From Gentiana macrophylla (lineage: Eukaryota; Streptophyta; Magnoliopsida; Gentianales; Gentianaceae): a DNA stretch of 64,000 bases. How positions within the stretch are numbered: position 1 is the stretch's first letter; the number at the start of each line of letters is the position of its first letter. The notes under the pieces are model-generated. The model saw nothing but the letters and a program-made list of their open reading frames with translations. It searched no databases and was not told where the DNA came from. Of this stretch, positions 23,771 to 36,060 are shown one piece after another. The position numbers and the translations under genes were made by a program. The DNA is taken from contig JAOBSW010000822.1 of NCBI GenBank assembly GCA_026214975.1, positions 45,114 through 109,113 on the forward strand. Reading direction: 5' to 3'.

Positions 23771-24060
23771 GAAATTTTTTTTTTTTTTTTTTTTTTTGAG
23801 GGGATTGAAATTTTTTTTTTTTTTTTATAAAAGGGATCATTTTATTAATCATGTCATCAAATAGGCTCAGCCTTTTAAGTGTATTTTAAAAGTAAACTTA
23901 AAAGAAGTTCATTCTTAAAAGAATATAGAGGAACAACTAACAAATCCTTGCCCTGCTCTAGCAGGGCGCTCCCAAAGACTAAGAATTTCCATGCTAAGGG
24001 TAGTAAACAAATGGTTCCCTTGGACCAGAGGTAATGTTAACTAAGTATTCGGGCGTGGAA
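23771..24060 (-). mobile_element. Poly(A)-tailed retroelement 3' end, LINE-like
   Basis: Two long T runs (near 23777-23799 and 23813-23826) separate two copies of the word ggattgaaa. They precede a segment that on the minus strand ends with taaaatgatccc and then the A run. A short hairpin (ccctgctctagcaggg) is inside. The form fits the 3' tail of a LINE or a similar poly(A) retroelement; no coding part is visible and the far end is not defined. Confidence 0.4.
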
Positions 24061-24153
24061 CAAGTGAAAAACATAACAATAAGATTTTAGTTATGCCCAT
24101 GCTTTGTGGTCGTTTTTCTTCATGTATGTAAATTGACTCTTCTAAGTAGAGAT

Positions 24154-25615
24154 TGTTAGGAAATCAAACGAGTAGCGCAGCGGAAAATTAAAATTTGATT
24201 TCCCGATCCAGGATCGTCTTCGTTTAAACAATAAACATATAAGAGAGGGGACGGTAATATCACATTGGTTGATCTAAAAGATCGACGCTTTGACCGTCCG
24301 GTAGGAGTAGATGTGCGCGAGCCATCCAAGGGTCCGGCCTCTATCAGGTATCCACACGAACGCCTTGTCGGAATCCTCCCCGAATTGCTATTAGAAAAAC
24401 TCGACTGCTAGGTCGATCTTTTCCTTCTCACAAAACTCTCACAAAGTAGCTCTCTATTTTTTTTCAAGAACAATTAATTCTTGGAATAAATGGTGTCTGA
24501 AAAAAAAGCCTAGCCAAACCTCCTTTATATAGAGTATGTGGCACCCCAAGTCATCTCAAAATCCTTGGGAAACAAGTCTTGAGTAGAAGAAGGAGGAGAA
24601 AACATTTTCTAATAATATAAGGAAAAATATATTTGATTGATTTATCTCATTAATATTCAATATCTTATATTAAATATTTCCAATATTTTGTCAATATCTT
24701 ATATTGACTATATTTATCTTATTACCATAAATCTATTTTTCCAAAATCAATTAATATCCAATATTAATATTATGGTAATCTTATTAATTAAATTCGCATA
24801 ATCCAATTGTATCTTATACAATTAATGAATGGCGCCACAAATAGCCTTTAATTGGCTTCCGGAATATTTTTAATTAATATAATACTATGATTAATTAATT
24901 AGCAAAATACATGTATATCATATGTACATATTTCGAAATATATGTATCGCTATACATATTTAATTAATCAACATAATTAATATCTTGTATTATATTTATT
25001 CATAATAAATGAATACCACCATATTAATTTACCACTATAACCTTTATAGTATTGAGATAAAACTTTCCTTATTTGGTTATCAACTATAACCACATTTTAA
25101 TCCGACTCGATGTTCGTATGTGTGTGACTCGATAGGCTTCCGAATATGTTGGCCGTAGACATAAAGCGCGCAATTACAAAAATGCCCTTCACCTACGGCG
25201 ATCACGGATAGCGTCACAGCAACACGTTCGTGACCCCAATCATCGAAAGAGTCAATACGCAATGACTACTACCTTTCATGTGCTCGGTTAGCGTGTAATA
25301 GAATCTATCATTTGTAATAATATCTATACAGTCGTACGTCGAGTGCCAAGCATTGACGACCGTTATAATCTGGATGTCATGCTCTCTTGAAGTAACTCAT
25401 TTACTTTCACTTTGCAAAGATTCACGAGAGTAAGACATTCCTTATAAGAAGGCCCTTTCGGATATTCACCCCTACTCTTAGGGTACGCGATTCCTAGACG
25501 ACCTAACATGTATACTATGTATGCTTCAGTATCACACCCGATCACTACCGCATGATCACCCCATGGTTAGGGGAACCTCAATAGTGTCAAAGCATGACGA
25601 TCCACACCATGATGC
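24154..25615 (-). repeat. Solo LTR E1, first part (split by element C)
   Basis: The LTR (minus strand) ends here with CTAACA at 24154, next to the duplication gagat (24149-24153). Its other part lies at 58895-59378 and is followed by gagat (59379-59383). Together they make about 1946 bp with TGTTGG-like...CTAACA ends on the minus strand, though the far end has mutated to TATTGG. There is no internal region or second LTR, so it is a solo LTR left by recombination. A TATATAAA-type box is visible on the minus strand near 24525-24535. Confidence 0.88.
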
Positions 25616-25721
25616 TGTTGGAAGTAACTGTTAGGAAATCTACGCGGGAACGCACGGAATTCAAAATTTATTTCCTTTAACCAATATCGACTTCGTTTAA
25701 GCAATAAACAAATAAGCTAGT

Positions 25722-27449
25722 TGTTGGTCCCTTGGAAAGGCTAACACAAGTTTAGAGGGGGGTGAATAAACTTGTCACCAAAAACTAATCTGAATCGAAA
25801 AGTCCTGTGAGGCGAGTTTCTCTCGAAACTTAAAGCGATCTTCGATTCTGTCCCTTTAACTTGTGCGGAGTTCGATTAAGCTTAATGAATATAAGTTATT
25901 ACCGACTTATATTTAGTCTCGTTAATCGCGCGGATGAAACTAGCCTTTAGTGCAATAGATATGTAACTAGAAAACTAGACCTTCTATGTATCGGTTAAGT
26001 CTTCGACTCGATTGTGCGGTGTTTCTTTGAGAGATAATGCAATAAATAAAGCAGACATGTATGCATAAAGTAAATCAACACAAGATTTGTTTATGGAAGT
26101 TCGGGTGGTGTAATCCCGTCACGTCTCCTTCTTCTCGTGTGGCGTAGGAGGTATCACTAGAATAATGAGATAACCGTTACAAAATCCTAGTACTATGACA
26201 TGATCCTTCACGACACCCTAGTTTCACTTTGTCTACACAAAATGAAGAAAGGTGAGATTGCTCCTTCATTTTGCACAATCGATCTTCGGAGGTGGAATTG
26301 CTCCTTCACCCACTCACCACTCATATACACAAATCCATAGATCGCACAAGCTCTTTGTAGCAACACCGTATGAGAAAAGGTAGAATTGCTTTTCTCAAAC
26401 TATATGCACGCACTAACCCTTTTCACAAAGGTTAGGTTTAGAATTAATCAAAGATTAATTCAGTGAGCTGTTTGATTCTTCTGGATCTGACTCTGTAGGT
26501 CCAAGATGCCTTCATTCCCCCTTAATGGGTTACTGGATCTTCTTTTGAAATTTTCAAGGCAATGTCGTTGGCTCCCCTTTTTCTGGATAAATATAATCTG
26601 ATTTTATGGATCTGGATTTGGATCTTTGAGTATATGCTTGTAAGGCTCTTTTTCTGATCCTCCTCCCTTTTTTTCTTGAGTGATTCTCTTGTGTATATAT
26701 AGGGGTGATGTGACGGTTACTAGCTCTTGTAGCCGTTACACTTGTCATTTAGCCAACGTTCATATGTACGATCTTTTGTCGTATTGATCGTTTAAATTCA
26801 ATCAAGGCCTTAACTTTCTTTTTTACTCTTCTTCAAAATCGAGTACCTTGTTTACTTAATATCGACTTTGATTGACTAAGTCGAGTACACCATTCGATTT
26901 CTTCTTTTCGAGGTAGGCGATAATCTTTGTCCTTAAGATTATTCGGTTTTACATGATCTATAACTTTCAGTTTGAGTCACCACAGACTTGCGGATCTCGA
27001 TTTATAGTCATGACTTAATCGACTTCTAACCGAGTTTGCCACCTCGTTCTTCAATCCTCAACAATCGAGTCTGTGTCCTCGGTTCTTGATCTTCTAGATA
27101 AGCCAAGCTGAGTCTGTGTCCTCGGCGAACTTATCTTCTTGATTTCATCATGGACCGAGTTTGAGTCCTCGATTCTTCAAGTGCATACCGTTTTCTTGCT
27201 ATAACTCAGTTTTCTTGTTGTGACTCAATTTGTTTGCCTAGTTCCTATTCTATTACAATGCTTATGCGAAACAACCTATACAAAGTTCGGACTCTAGATA
27301 GAACTTATACATTTGTCTCTAGACCATTTCTTGCTTCTTCTTCTATTATGCACTATAACAGTTAGTTACGACTTCATCATCATGGGTTGTAAGTGATTTG
27401 TTTAATTTCGTGACGAATCATCATCAAAACATAAATAATATTTCCAACA
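25722..27449 (-). repeat. 3' LTR of element D (1728 bp)
   Basis: It pairs with 30834-34365 once the inserted solo LTR is removed (1726 bp). On the minus strand it starts TGTTGGAAATATT and ends GGGACCAACA. Long stretches are identical to its partner (for example 26554-26748 and 31657-31851), while other stretches differ at repeated CTGAG/CTCAG-type words. Confidence 0.93.
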
Positions 27450-27466
27450 ATTTCCCCCTTTTTGAT
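27450..27466 (-). promoter_or_regulatory. polypurine tract of element D
   Basis: On the minus strand atcaaaaagggggaaat directly precedes the 3' LTR. This is the expected plus-strand primer. The same tract adjoins the LTR of the second D copy at 63911. Confidence 0.85.
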
Positions 27467-27609
27467 GATGTATCATAACCCTCCCTAAAAGCAATAATGA
27501 AAGAATAGTGCAAGAAATCATAACAGAACAACTTAAGATAGCAAAATAGAACAGCCAAGTTTATCACAAGATTCAAAATAGAACAGACTGAGTTAAAAAC
27601 TGAATTAGA

Positions 27610-29701
27610 TTACATCTTTTCATTTTCCAGTGCCATTAACTTTTCTCCAAAAAGAATGCTTCTCTTCGTCTCCAAGAGTCTTCTTTCTTTTCTTTCTTCA
27701 GCTGACTCACCATCTCTCGGCTTGATTTCCAGATATTCATTCAGCAATCTGTTTCCTTCTTCATTCTCTTGGTTTTTGAACTTACTCAGAATTTCTTTGA
27801 GTTCTTCTCCCATCAATTTCTCTTCTTCTTCTGAAATGAGATTAGCTTTTTCTTTTTCCTCCTTATTTTCGATTTCTTTCGGTTTCCCATTAGTTTGTGT
27901 CTCTTTATTTGCCAATTTTTCAAGAAATTTGACACAAATTGCAAGCTTCTTCTCGATGCTCAAAGATCGCTTTAATCTGCATTATCTTCATCATCCTCGA
28001 TCCTTGTGTCTTTAAAATCTCCTTCGCAATCGCTCTTCAAACATATCACAATCAGCTGCTTCTTCATCAATTTGGGTAGTTAGTAGATCAAGATCTACTT
28101 GTCTGTCTTGATCTTCCATCGAGTTTTCGGCATAAACCTCTTGACTTTAGTTGCATCCTTTCTTCTGACTTCATCATCACTACACTTCATCTTCCCCTTG
28201 TTTGAAGATAAGCGAAGGCAATCTTCAAATAACTTACGTAGGTGATGATGTTTGAGTAATTGTTCAAACTCGAATAATGTATCCTTCCAATTAGTTCATG
28301 CAAGGTTGAGCAGTTTCTCTCTGTAGATTCTCGTATTAAACATTCAATGAATTCTTTCAGATTCTTGATTTCTCGGCTTGATTTCTTGAACGTAAATTCT
28401 TCAAATCTTGATTTGCTTATGGATGCCTTATGAGCTTGTGACGAGGAACCGGCCAGGATAGTAAAAGTGAGTATCATGAACTGTCAGTTCCTTTTCATAC
28501 TCAGTTTCACAAAATTCCGCATCTTCAACAGCTTCTCTCTGTTTTTCAGTGTATTCCCCAAACATAGTAGTGGGAAATTCACTCCCTTCAAATTCTTCAT
28601 CAACTTCTTCAGATTCTTCTTTACCAATTTCTTCATCTCTATCTAGTTCACTTTCTTCAAGTTCATCAACGAACTCTTCAATTTCTTTGTACATGCTTTC
28701 TTCAGACTCATCAGGCTTGCTTTCTTCAGTTTCATCAGTTTCATCATCAATCTCAATTACTTCCTTGGTTTCCGTTTTCTTTGCCTGAACCTTGTTCAAC
28801 ATTCTTTTCTGTCTTCTCAGGGTTCTGTCGTCTAGTCTCACAGTCTTACTTGAACTGGAGTCTGAACCTTCACTCCACTCTTCTTCTTTGGTGACTTTCC
28901 TCTTCTTTGTCCCAGTGGACACCGACTGCTTCACAACCGGTTGGTGTGGATTTAGGAATGGAGAAATGATCCGATATCCTTTGCCTTTGGATAGGTAAAA
29001 CCCTTTTTCAAGAAGAATGATTCTCAGCGTGACTTCCTTACTTTCTTTGATTCTCGCTTTCATCGTAAATCTGCTTTATCAAGCTGATTGAGTATAAATT
29101 TGTTCCAATCAAATCTCTCCTCAAACCAAATGGCATAAATCATTTTCATTTTGTCCGTTGAGAGAGTGTAGAAATTTCGAGCATGGCCAATGACATTTTT
29201 GGTCAGAAGAATTGTCAGGAATGCGAATTCTCCTTTCTGCTGATATATAGAGCCACTGAAATTCTTCTCCTTCTAATTGATTGTAGTGATGTTCCAAAGC
29301 TTGTCTTTTTCCTCTTTCCCAAAGGTGAAGGATGAAGAGCCTCCAATTATATCTAGACAGAACACCAGGGAAAGTAGTTGTTCATTAATGGTGAAGTTTT
29401 TGTCTTGAACAGTAGTTTTGAAGCTTCTTCCATTGTTGGTGATTTCAGCATTCCTGTAGAAATCTCTAATGCCGTCTGGACATAAAGTAGAGACCTTTGT
29501 ATCAATCAAATTCTCCAAACCTCGAATCTTTTTAATCTTCTTTGCAATTTGAATTGAAAGATTGGAGTTTGAGAATTTTTGACAGAATGCATCTAGGCTT
29601 GTTGTGATTCCTTCGTCAATGTTGTATTGCTCCATTGAATTTGGGATTCTTGAATGCTTGATTTTGGGAGAGCAGGATTTCGTCAAGATTTTGTCTTTCA
29701 A
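27610..29701 (-). pseudogene. ORF2 of element D, possible plant transposon protein domain
   Basis: Minus-strand frames chain from about 29701 to 27610. The likely start is the ATG of MEQYNIDEG near 29635; the more upstream codon is TTG and a stop lies just before it. The N-terminal part (29635-29070) is a compact domain with LDAFCQKFSNSNL, GIRDFYRNAEI, EQLLSLVFCLDI and, after an in-frame TAG near 29273, GHARNFYTLSTDKMKMIYAI. This pattern resembles the putative plant transposon protein domain found in other non-autonomous LTR elements; that match is from memory and uncertain. After a frame change near 29065 come a basic stretch, a very acidic Glu/Asp/Ser region (28430-28930) and a charged helical C-terminus (27610-27963). 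No enzyme motif is visible. It is inactive as sequenced. Confidence 0.6.
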
Positions 29702-29945
29702 TCGTTTTCAAAATGAGAGTCGTGTCACAATCAATGAGATTATGTAGGGATGTACATCTACTTTTTCTCCCAGATTGACACGTGGCTTCGAGTGATTTGC
29801 CATGTCACCCAAACGTCGGATGGTAGTGGAAAGTCTTTACTTCTTTGTGATTTTGTCCTTCATCGACTTTTGCCGTCTCGATTCTGTATGGAAGTCGGTT
29901 TTCTGTGGATTTTGCAATATAAACTGACTTTTCCTGCAAAACAGT

Positions 29946-30722
29946 TTAAATTTTCCTCGGTACCCATATCTTCTTGGGTCCGGCTGGGTTAGTTACTGAA
30001 GTATTACTTCCAGTTTCTTGGTTGAGAGAATTATACCTTCTCAACTCTTTTCTAGATAAACCATTACGCTCAACCTTAGTTGATTTCACAAGGATTCTTT
30101 TAGATTTAACATTTTTAATTTCTTTGTGTGATCTACTAGGTCTTCCAGTATCTTGATTTCTAAGGTTTGTTCTTGTTGAGATCTCAAGACTGAGCAGGGG
30201 TGGGGGATTATCATTGCCTTTGTCAACTTTACTGAGAATTGTTCTTTCAGCAAAATATGACAACTCAGTTTCTAGAAACTCATTCCAATCTTTTGCTTTG
30301 TCAAGTTCTTTGTCTTTTTGTTCCAATTCCAAGGAGAGTTTTTCGGTTAACTTGACAAGATTAGAGTTTCTCTAACTGAGTTCAGCAAGTGATAACGGAG
30401 TGGAAGAATGTTCCTTTTCTTGATGATTCGATATAGTTTGTATATTTTCTTGTTGCTGTAATGAGTCTTCTATATCAATATATATTTGCAACAATTCCTT
30501 TCCTTCTTCTTTTGAGAGGTCTCTCAGTGATGGAACTCCTCTGGATTCTTTAAGGTGATCATTGAAGTTTGTATCCACTTCATTATTGAGTTGAGGTTCT
30601 GGATTTGTATAAAGATTTGTCGTACTGAACCTTTCGATCATTTGATCCTGAAAATCAGATATATTTTGCAAACAATTAATCAAGGGATGGGTAAGCCAAC
30701 TTCTAGCTCTAGATGTAGACAT
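29946..30722 (-). pseudogene. ORF1 of element D, coiled-coil gag-like protein with one TAG
   Basis: From ATG at 30722 the frame runs 259 codons with a single internal stop (TAG at 30374-30372). After the stop the same frame continues, so one base change would account for the break. Residues around 118-150 (LEQKDKELDKAKDWNEFLE) look like a coiled coil. The C-terminus, ending in PAGPKKIWVPRKI, resembles the GPKKxWVPK segment that lies between gag and protease in some plant copia polyproteins. ORF1 may therefore be a gag-side remnant kept without pol. No zinc knuckle was found. Confidence 0.65.
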
Positions 30723-30819
30723 TGAAACTAAGTGAACTGATACAGTGAGGGGTCTTCAACAACTGGTTTAAAAAGGTATTCTTCAAAATAGTAATGGATC
30801 GCTTCAAAACAGAAACACT

Positions 30820-30831
30820 GCTCCGATACCA
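30820..30831 (-). promoter_or_regulatory. primer binding site of element D
   Basis: The minus strand reads TGGTATCGGAGC two bases from the LTR end. It is the same one-base variant of the tRNA-Met complement as in elements A and C, which suggests shared trans-acting machinery or common origin. Confidence 0.88.
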
Positions 30832-32211
30832 ATTGTTGGTCCTTGGAAAGGCTAACACAAGTTTAGAGAGGGGGTGGATAAACTTGTCACCAAAACTAAT
30901 CTGAACTGGAAAAGTCCCGTGAGTGAGTTTCTCGAAACTTAAAGCGATCTTCGATTCTGTCCCTTTAACTTGTGCGGAGTTGATTAGCTTAAGCGAATAT
31001 AAGTTATTCTCGACTTATATTTAGTCTCGTTAACTGGCAGCGGATGAAACTAGCCTTTAGTGCAATAGATGTGTAACTAGAAAACTAGACCTTCTATGTA
31101 TCAGTTAAGTCGACTCGATTATGCAGTGTTTCTTTGAGAGATAATGCAATAAATAAAACAGGCACAGATGCATAAAGTAAATCAACACAAGATTTGTTTA
31201 TGGAAGTTCCGGGTGGTGTAATCCCGTACGTCTCCCCTTCTCCTGTGGCGTAGGAGGTATCACTAGAATAATGAGATAACCGTTACAAAATCCTAGTACT
31301 ATATGACATTCTTCACGACACCCTAGTTTTCATCGTCTACACACAAAATGAAGAAAGGTGAGATTGCTCCTTCATTTTGCACTGATCTTCGGAGGTGGAA
31401 TTGCTCCTTCACCAGACTCACCACTCACATACACGATCCGGCAGATCGCACCAATTCTCTGTAGAGCAACACCGTATGAGAAAAGGTAGAATTGCTTTTC
31501 TCAAACTATGCACTGACTAACCCTTTTCACAAAGGTTAGGTTTAGAATTAATCAAAGATTAATTCGGTGAGTGTTGATTCTTCTCGGATCTCGACTCTGA
31601 GGTCCAAGATGCCTTCATCCCCCTTAATGGGTTCTTTGGATCTTCCTTTGAAGTTTTCAAGGCAATGTCGTTGGCTCCCCTTTTTCTGGATAAATATAAT
31701 CTGATTTTATGGATCTGGATTTGGATCTTTGAGTATATGCTTGTAAGGCTCTTTTTCTGATCCTCCTCCCTTTTTTTCTTGAGTGATTCTCTTGTGTATA
31801 TATAGGGGTGATGTGACGGTTACTAGCTCTTGTAGCCGTTACACTTGTCATTTAGCCAACGTTCATATGTACGATCTTTTGTCGTATTGATCGTTTAAAT
31901 TCAATCAAGGCCTTAACTCAGTTTTCTACTCTTCTTCAAAATTGAGTACCTTGTTTACTTAATATCTAACTTTGATTGACTAAGTCAGAGTACACCATTC
32001 AGTTTCTTCTTTTCCTGGTAGCTGATAATCTTTGTCCTTAAGATTATTTAGTTTTACATGATCTATAACTCAGTTTCAGGTCACCACAGACTTGCCTGGA
32101 TCCTGATTTATAGTCATGACTTAATCAGCTTCTAACTGAGTTTGCCACCTCAGTTCTTCAATCCTCAACAACTGAGTCTGTGTCCCTCAGTTTTTCAGTC
32201 TTCTAGATAAG

Positions 32212-34012
32212 TGATTGAGCTAAAATCCACCCAACAAAAACAATTTATAAGGACTCGAAACTGTGGGTAAACTAACTCTCTAACCGGCAGTGTACCGGGT
32301 CGATTGCTAGAATAGCTACAGGAGTACGAGGTCGAACCCAAAGGAATCGTGCTTGCAAGTACCAAAGTGAACGTCAAACTTAGTCTAGGAAAATCGATGG
32401 TTGAAAAGGTTTATAAAACTACAACGACATTAAAGCGATTAGCAACGAAGTTTAACTAAGGGAGAGGGACATAGCCGAACCATGATCCAAATAGCTAATT
32501 TCAACCCTAAGGATAGACAAAACCGGGAGTGTGCATTAAAACAGACGAACTCTCACATTCAATTTCACGGGCGCGTACTCCTAATTCCGGTGCTAAGGTC
32601 TGAACAACTCTCTCCTAACACCTTATGCCAAGTTAACTACCCAACCTTAAAGAAGGTTCACTAACAAGACATGTTATGCACTAGAGCCGCTTAAACGTTA
32701 AAACGAGTAACCTCACTTTGGGCCCGGGCTTAACAACTAAGCAGGGTCTACGCCGCGATCCTAAAACCCCTTTTCCCACACCCCTCTATCTGAACAACTC
32801 TCAAGAGTGATGTGTGTGATTTTGACCTAGGTAGCTAATCTAACCCAAATCCGTTATAACAAGTTCTAAGACATGAAACATGCAAGATACAACAATAAAA
32901 AGCACTACCCACTCCCAATTTCATCACCCAAAGGGTGATTTCACCAAATTTCACATGATTCGACTATGAAAAGGGATTAGCTACTCATTATACTAATCAA
33001 AACATATACAAAACAGAAAATGGAAGCCATAATAAGTAAAAGAGAAGAGAAATATACCATAAATTGAGAGAAATTCGAGTTGAGATCCAAAAGTACAATA
33101 AAAAGCTTCACACAAAAGGTGAAATCTTAGGAGAGAAAATGGAAATCTAAGCTAAGAGGGGGTAAAATCTACCTATGTTTTGGTGTTTTTAAGCTAAGGG
33201 AAGTGGAAATTAACTATTACAATAATCAAAAGAAAATGGGTCAAAGAGTGCCCAAGGTTGTGAAAAAGATAGCTCAAGTTCAATGGAGAGTTGTATATAT
33301 ATATAGGATGAAAATCTGCAGAAACGGCCCCGAACGCACGTTTAAAAGGTCCCAAACGTGCGTTTTGCTTCAGCCAAACGCTGGTTTAAAGTCCCAAACG
33401 TGCGTTTGGCGAAAAGGCTTCACGAACAGAGAGTTTGGGGCTGAAACGCGCGTTTGAAATGGTTCCAAACGCGCGTTTGAGATTTGACAGTTTTCTAGCT
33501 GCAGTAAAACCATGATATCTTCGCGTGTAGAACTCCGATTTGAGTGATTCAAAATGAGTTGTAAAGCTCTTTCAATTATCTACAACTTTCATGAAGAGAC
33601 CAAGACCAGAAAATGCCTCCATAATAGGTCAAAATGCTGCTGAACAGAACATAGCATGAAGATACCAACTATTTTTCTTCCTTTTCTTCATTTTTCTTCT
33701 TCCTTGGCTCATTCTTGCACCTTGATCATACTTCTCATCATAGATATTCGCCTTCCGGGTTCTTATGACACCTAGACCCTACAATCTCATGAACGAACAA
33801 GACACACAAACGATCCCGGAGGGTAAAAGTGCTCGGGAATGGGTTAATATCACTAAAAAGAGGTAGTAAACCATCAAAGCGACGGATCTACTCCCCGTGC
33901 TATAAACTCACGATATTACCCAAAAACGGTCTAAAAACACCGAGAATGTGCTAAAAGTGGGATAAACGGGGGTGGAAAATGCACCGGAATCACGTAAAGT
34001 TGACTCCCATCA
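32212..34012 (-). mobile_element. Solo LTR, Tat/Ogre-like Ty3/gypsy (1801 bp)
   Basis: The segment has TGAT...ATCA ends (minus strand start TGATGGGAGTCAACTTTACG) and perfect duplications ataag (32207-32211 and 34013-34017). The uninterrupted site is seen in the other D LTR near 27088. The ends and the gtaccgggtcg / gaggtcgaaccc words near its 3' side resemble plant Tat/Ogre LTRs; the family name rests on memory. There is no coding content. Confidence 0.85.
33331..33480. repeat. Array of AAACGYGCGTTT palindromes in the solo LTR
   Basis: Six related units occur in 150 bases, with centres cgcacg, cgtgcg, cgctgg, cgtgcg, cgcgcg and cgcgcg. Most are perfect or near-perfect palindromes of 12-16 bases. 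Such an array may bind a symmetric protein or form a hairpin in the LTR transcript. Confidence 0.85.
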
Positions 34013-36060
34013 ATAAGCCAACTGAGTCTGTGTCCCTCAGCGAACTTATCTTCTTCAGTTTCATCATGACTGAGTTTGAGTCCTCAGTTCTTCAAGTGCA
34101 TACTCAGTTTTCTTGCTATAACTCAGTTTTCTTGTTGTGACTCAGCTGTTTGCCTAGTTCCTATTGTATTACAATGCTTGTCTGAAACAACCTATACAAA
34201 GTTTAGACTCTAGATAGAACTTATACATTTGTCTCTAGACCATTTCTTGCTTCTTCTTCTATTATGCACTATAACAGTTAGTTACGACTTCATCATCATG
34301 GGTTGTAAGTGATTTGTTTAATTTCGTGACGAATCATCATCAAAACATAAATAATATTTCCAACACTAGCAGACGGTGGTTACCTTGGTTGATCTATAAG
34401 ATCGACGCTTTGACCGTCTAAGGAGAGTAGTTCTGCATAGAGCCGCCCAAGTGTTTGGCCTCTACCGCTAGTCCACACGAACAGCCCGCCGGAATCTCAT
34501 CATGGATTGCTATTGGAAAACTCCGGTTGCTAGACCGGTCATTTTCCCCTCTCTCCAACGCTCTATAGGATGCTCTCTATCTTATATTAAATATTCTTCC
34601 AAGATATATATTGACAATATCTTATATTGAATATATCTTTATCTTATTACCATAAATCAATTTACACATGTGTGCAAATCTATAGTCATTAATATCTAAT
34701 CTAATATTAATATATGGTAATCTTATTAATTAAATTGCACAATCCAAGTGAATCTTATACACTAGTTATATGCGCCCCATATGCCAATTAATTGTCTTCC
34801 GGAATATTCTTTAATTAATAATATAATACTATGATTAATTAATTTGCAAAATACATGTATATCATATACACACATAAATTCGACATACACATATCTAATA
34901 TATGTATATATAATTAATCAACATAATTAATATCTTGTATTATATTTATTCATAATAAATAAATACCACCATATTAATTTACCACTATAACCTTTATAGT
35001 CTCGAGATAAAATTTCCTTATTCAGTTATCATCTATAACCATATTTTAATCCGACTTGATGTTCATACGTGTGTGACCCGATAGGCTTCCGAATATGTTG
35101 TCCGTAGACACAAAGTGCAAATTACGAAAATGCCCTTCATGCCTAACGATCACGGGATAGCGTCTAGCAACACACCGTGACCCCCAATCATCGGAAGAGT
35201 CAAATGTAATGACTACTACCTTTCATGTGAAAGCGATTACCGTTTAACTTACAATCCTATCATTTGTAATAATATCCATACGATCGTATCTCGTGTGTCA
35301 ATACATTAACGACCGTATCTTATAATCTGGATATCATGCTCTTTCTTGAAGTAACTCATTTACTTCCACTTTACAAAGATTCACGAGAGTAAGACATTCC
35401 TTATAAGAAGGCCCTTTCAGATATTCACCCCTACTGATAGGGTACGCGATTCCCAGACGACCAATCATGTATACTCCACATGCTTCAGTATCACACCCAA
35501 TCACTATCGCATGATCGCCCCGTGACTAGGAGAAACCTCAATAGTGTCAAAGCATGACAATCCACACCGCGATGCCATGAAGACTCCGGTCTAAAGGATA
35601 ATTACACAACTGCCATATAGTGCGACACTTAATGTAAGTGGTCAGTCTAACGTACGCATTCTCTAATACACGCCCACGTCACGGTCAAGTGTCTCTACAC
35701 TTCGATAGGCGAGATCTATCCACGACCTTAAAGACGAAGACATCTAATACGTGCTAGATGCACGCGTCTTATCAATGCCCCGTTTAATAGTACATCGACT
35801 AGAGACATTTAAGTATCAAACTTATTAAAGTGATTAGAGATCTCATCAACCATAATCGCCTATCATGGTTTCTCTACCACAGTTTAATACTAAGGACGTC
35901 ATCATATAACAATTGATAATTGGTTATTTAAAAGAACATATATATGACAACAGAAAAGCCATTTTATATATGTACAAACATAAAGAAATAGTAAAAATAA
36001 TCCGACCCGGTCGGATCCGGTCCAACCCGATTGGGTTTAGGACACTATTCCAACAGTAAC

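Larger units (their letters stand above)
25722..34365 (-). mobile_element. Non-autonomous LTR element D with two non-pol frames
   Basis: Minus-strand order is 5' LTR (34365-30834, containing a solo LTR), primer site (30831-30820), ORF1, ORF2, purine tract and 3' LTR (27449-25722). Flanks are ctagt (25717-25721) and ctagc (34366-34370), one mismatch. The interior is only 3.4 kb and has no protease, integrase or RT. It encodes two unfamiliar proteins, each with a premature TAG. A second copy begins at 62251. Confidence 0.92.
30834..34365 (-). repeat. 5' LTR of element D, interrupted by a solo LTR
   Basis: This LTR copy is enlarged to 3532 bp by the insertion at 32212-34012 plus its 5-bp duplication. 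Without it the length (1726 bp) matches the 3' LTR. Confidence 0.93.
25629..36055 (-). mobile_element. Solo LTR E2 in the 5' LTR of C, split by element D
   Basis: On the minus strand it starts TGTTGGAATAGTGTCC at 36055 and ends CTAACA at 25629. It is flanked by a perfect gtaac (25624-25628 and 36056-36060). Without element D it is about 1.8 kb and is the same family as E1. The 25629-25721 part and the 34366-36055 part are both colinear with E1. No interior or partner LTR is present. Confidence 0.92.

Noticed and set aside
26554..26748. Identical 64-residue open frame in both D LTRs (also 31657-31851)
   Set aside because: Identity follows from the LTRs being copies. It has no domain and is interrupted in the second family copy.
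28549..28788. Serine-rich plus-strand frame
   Set aside because: It is the complement of the acidic Glu/Asp codons of ORF2 on the minus strand.
24154..36055. E1 and E2 as the two LTRs of one element
   Set aside because: Each has its own perfect target duplication (gagat and gtaac), and E2 lies within the LTR of C, so they are two separate solo LTRs.
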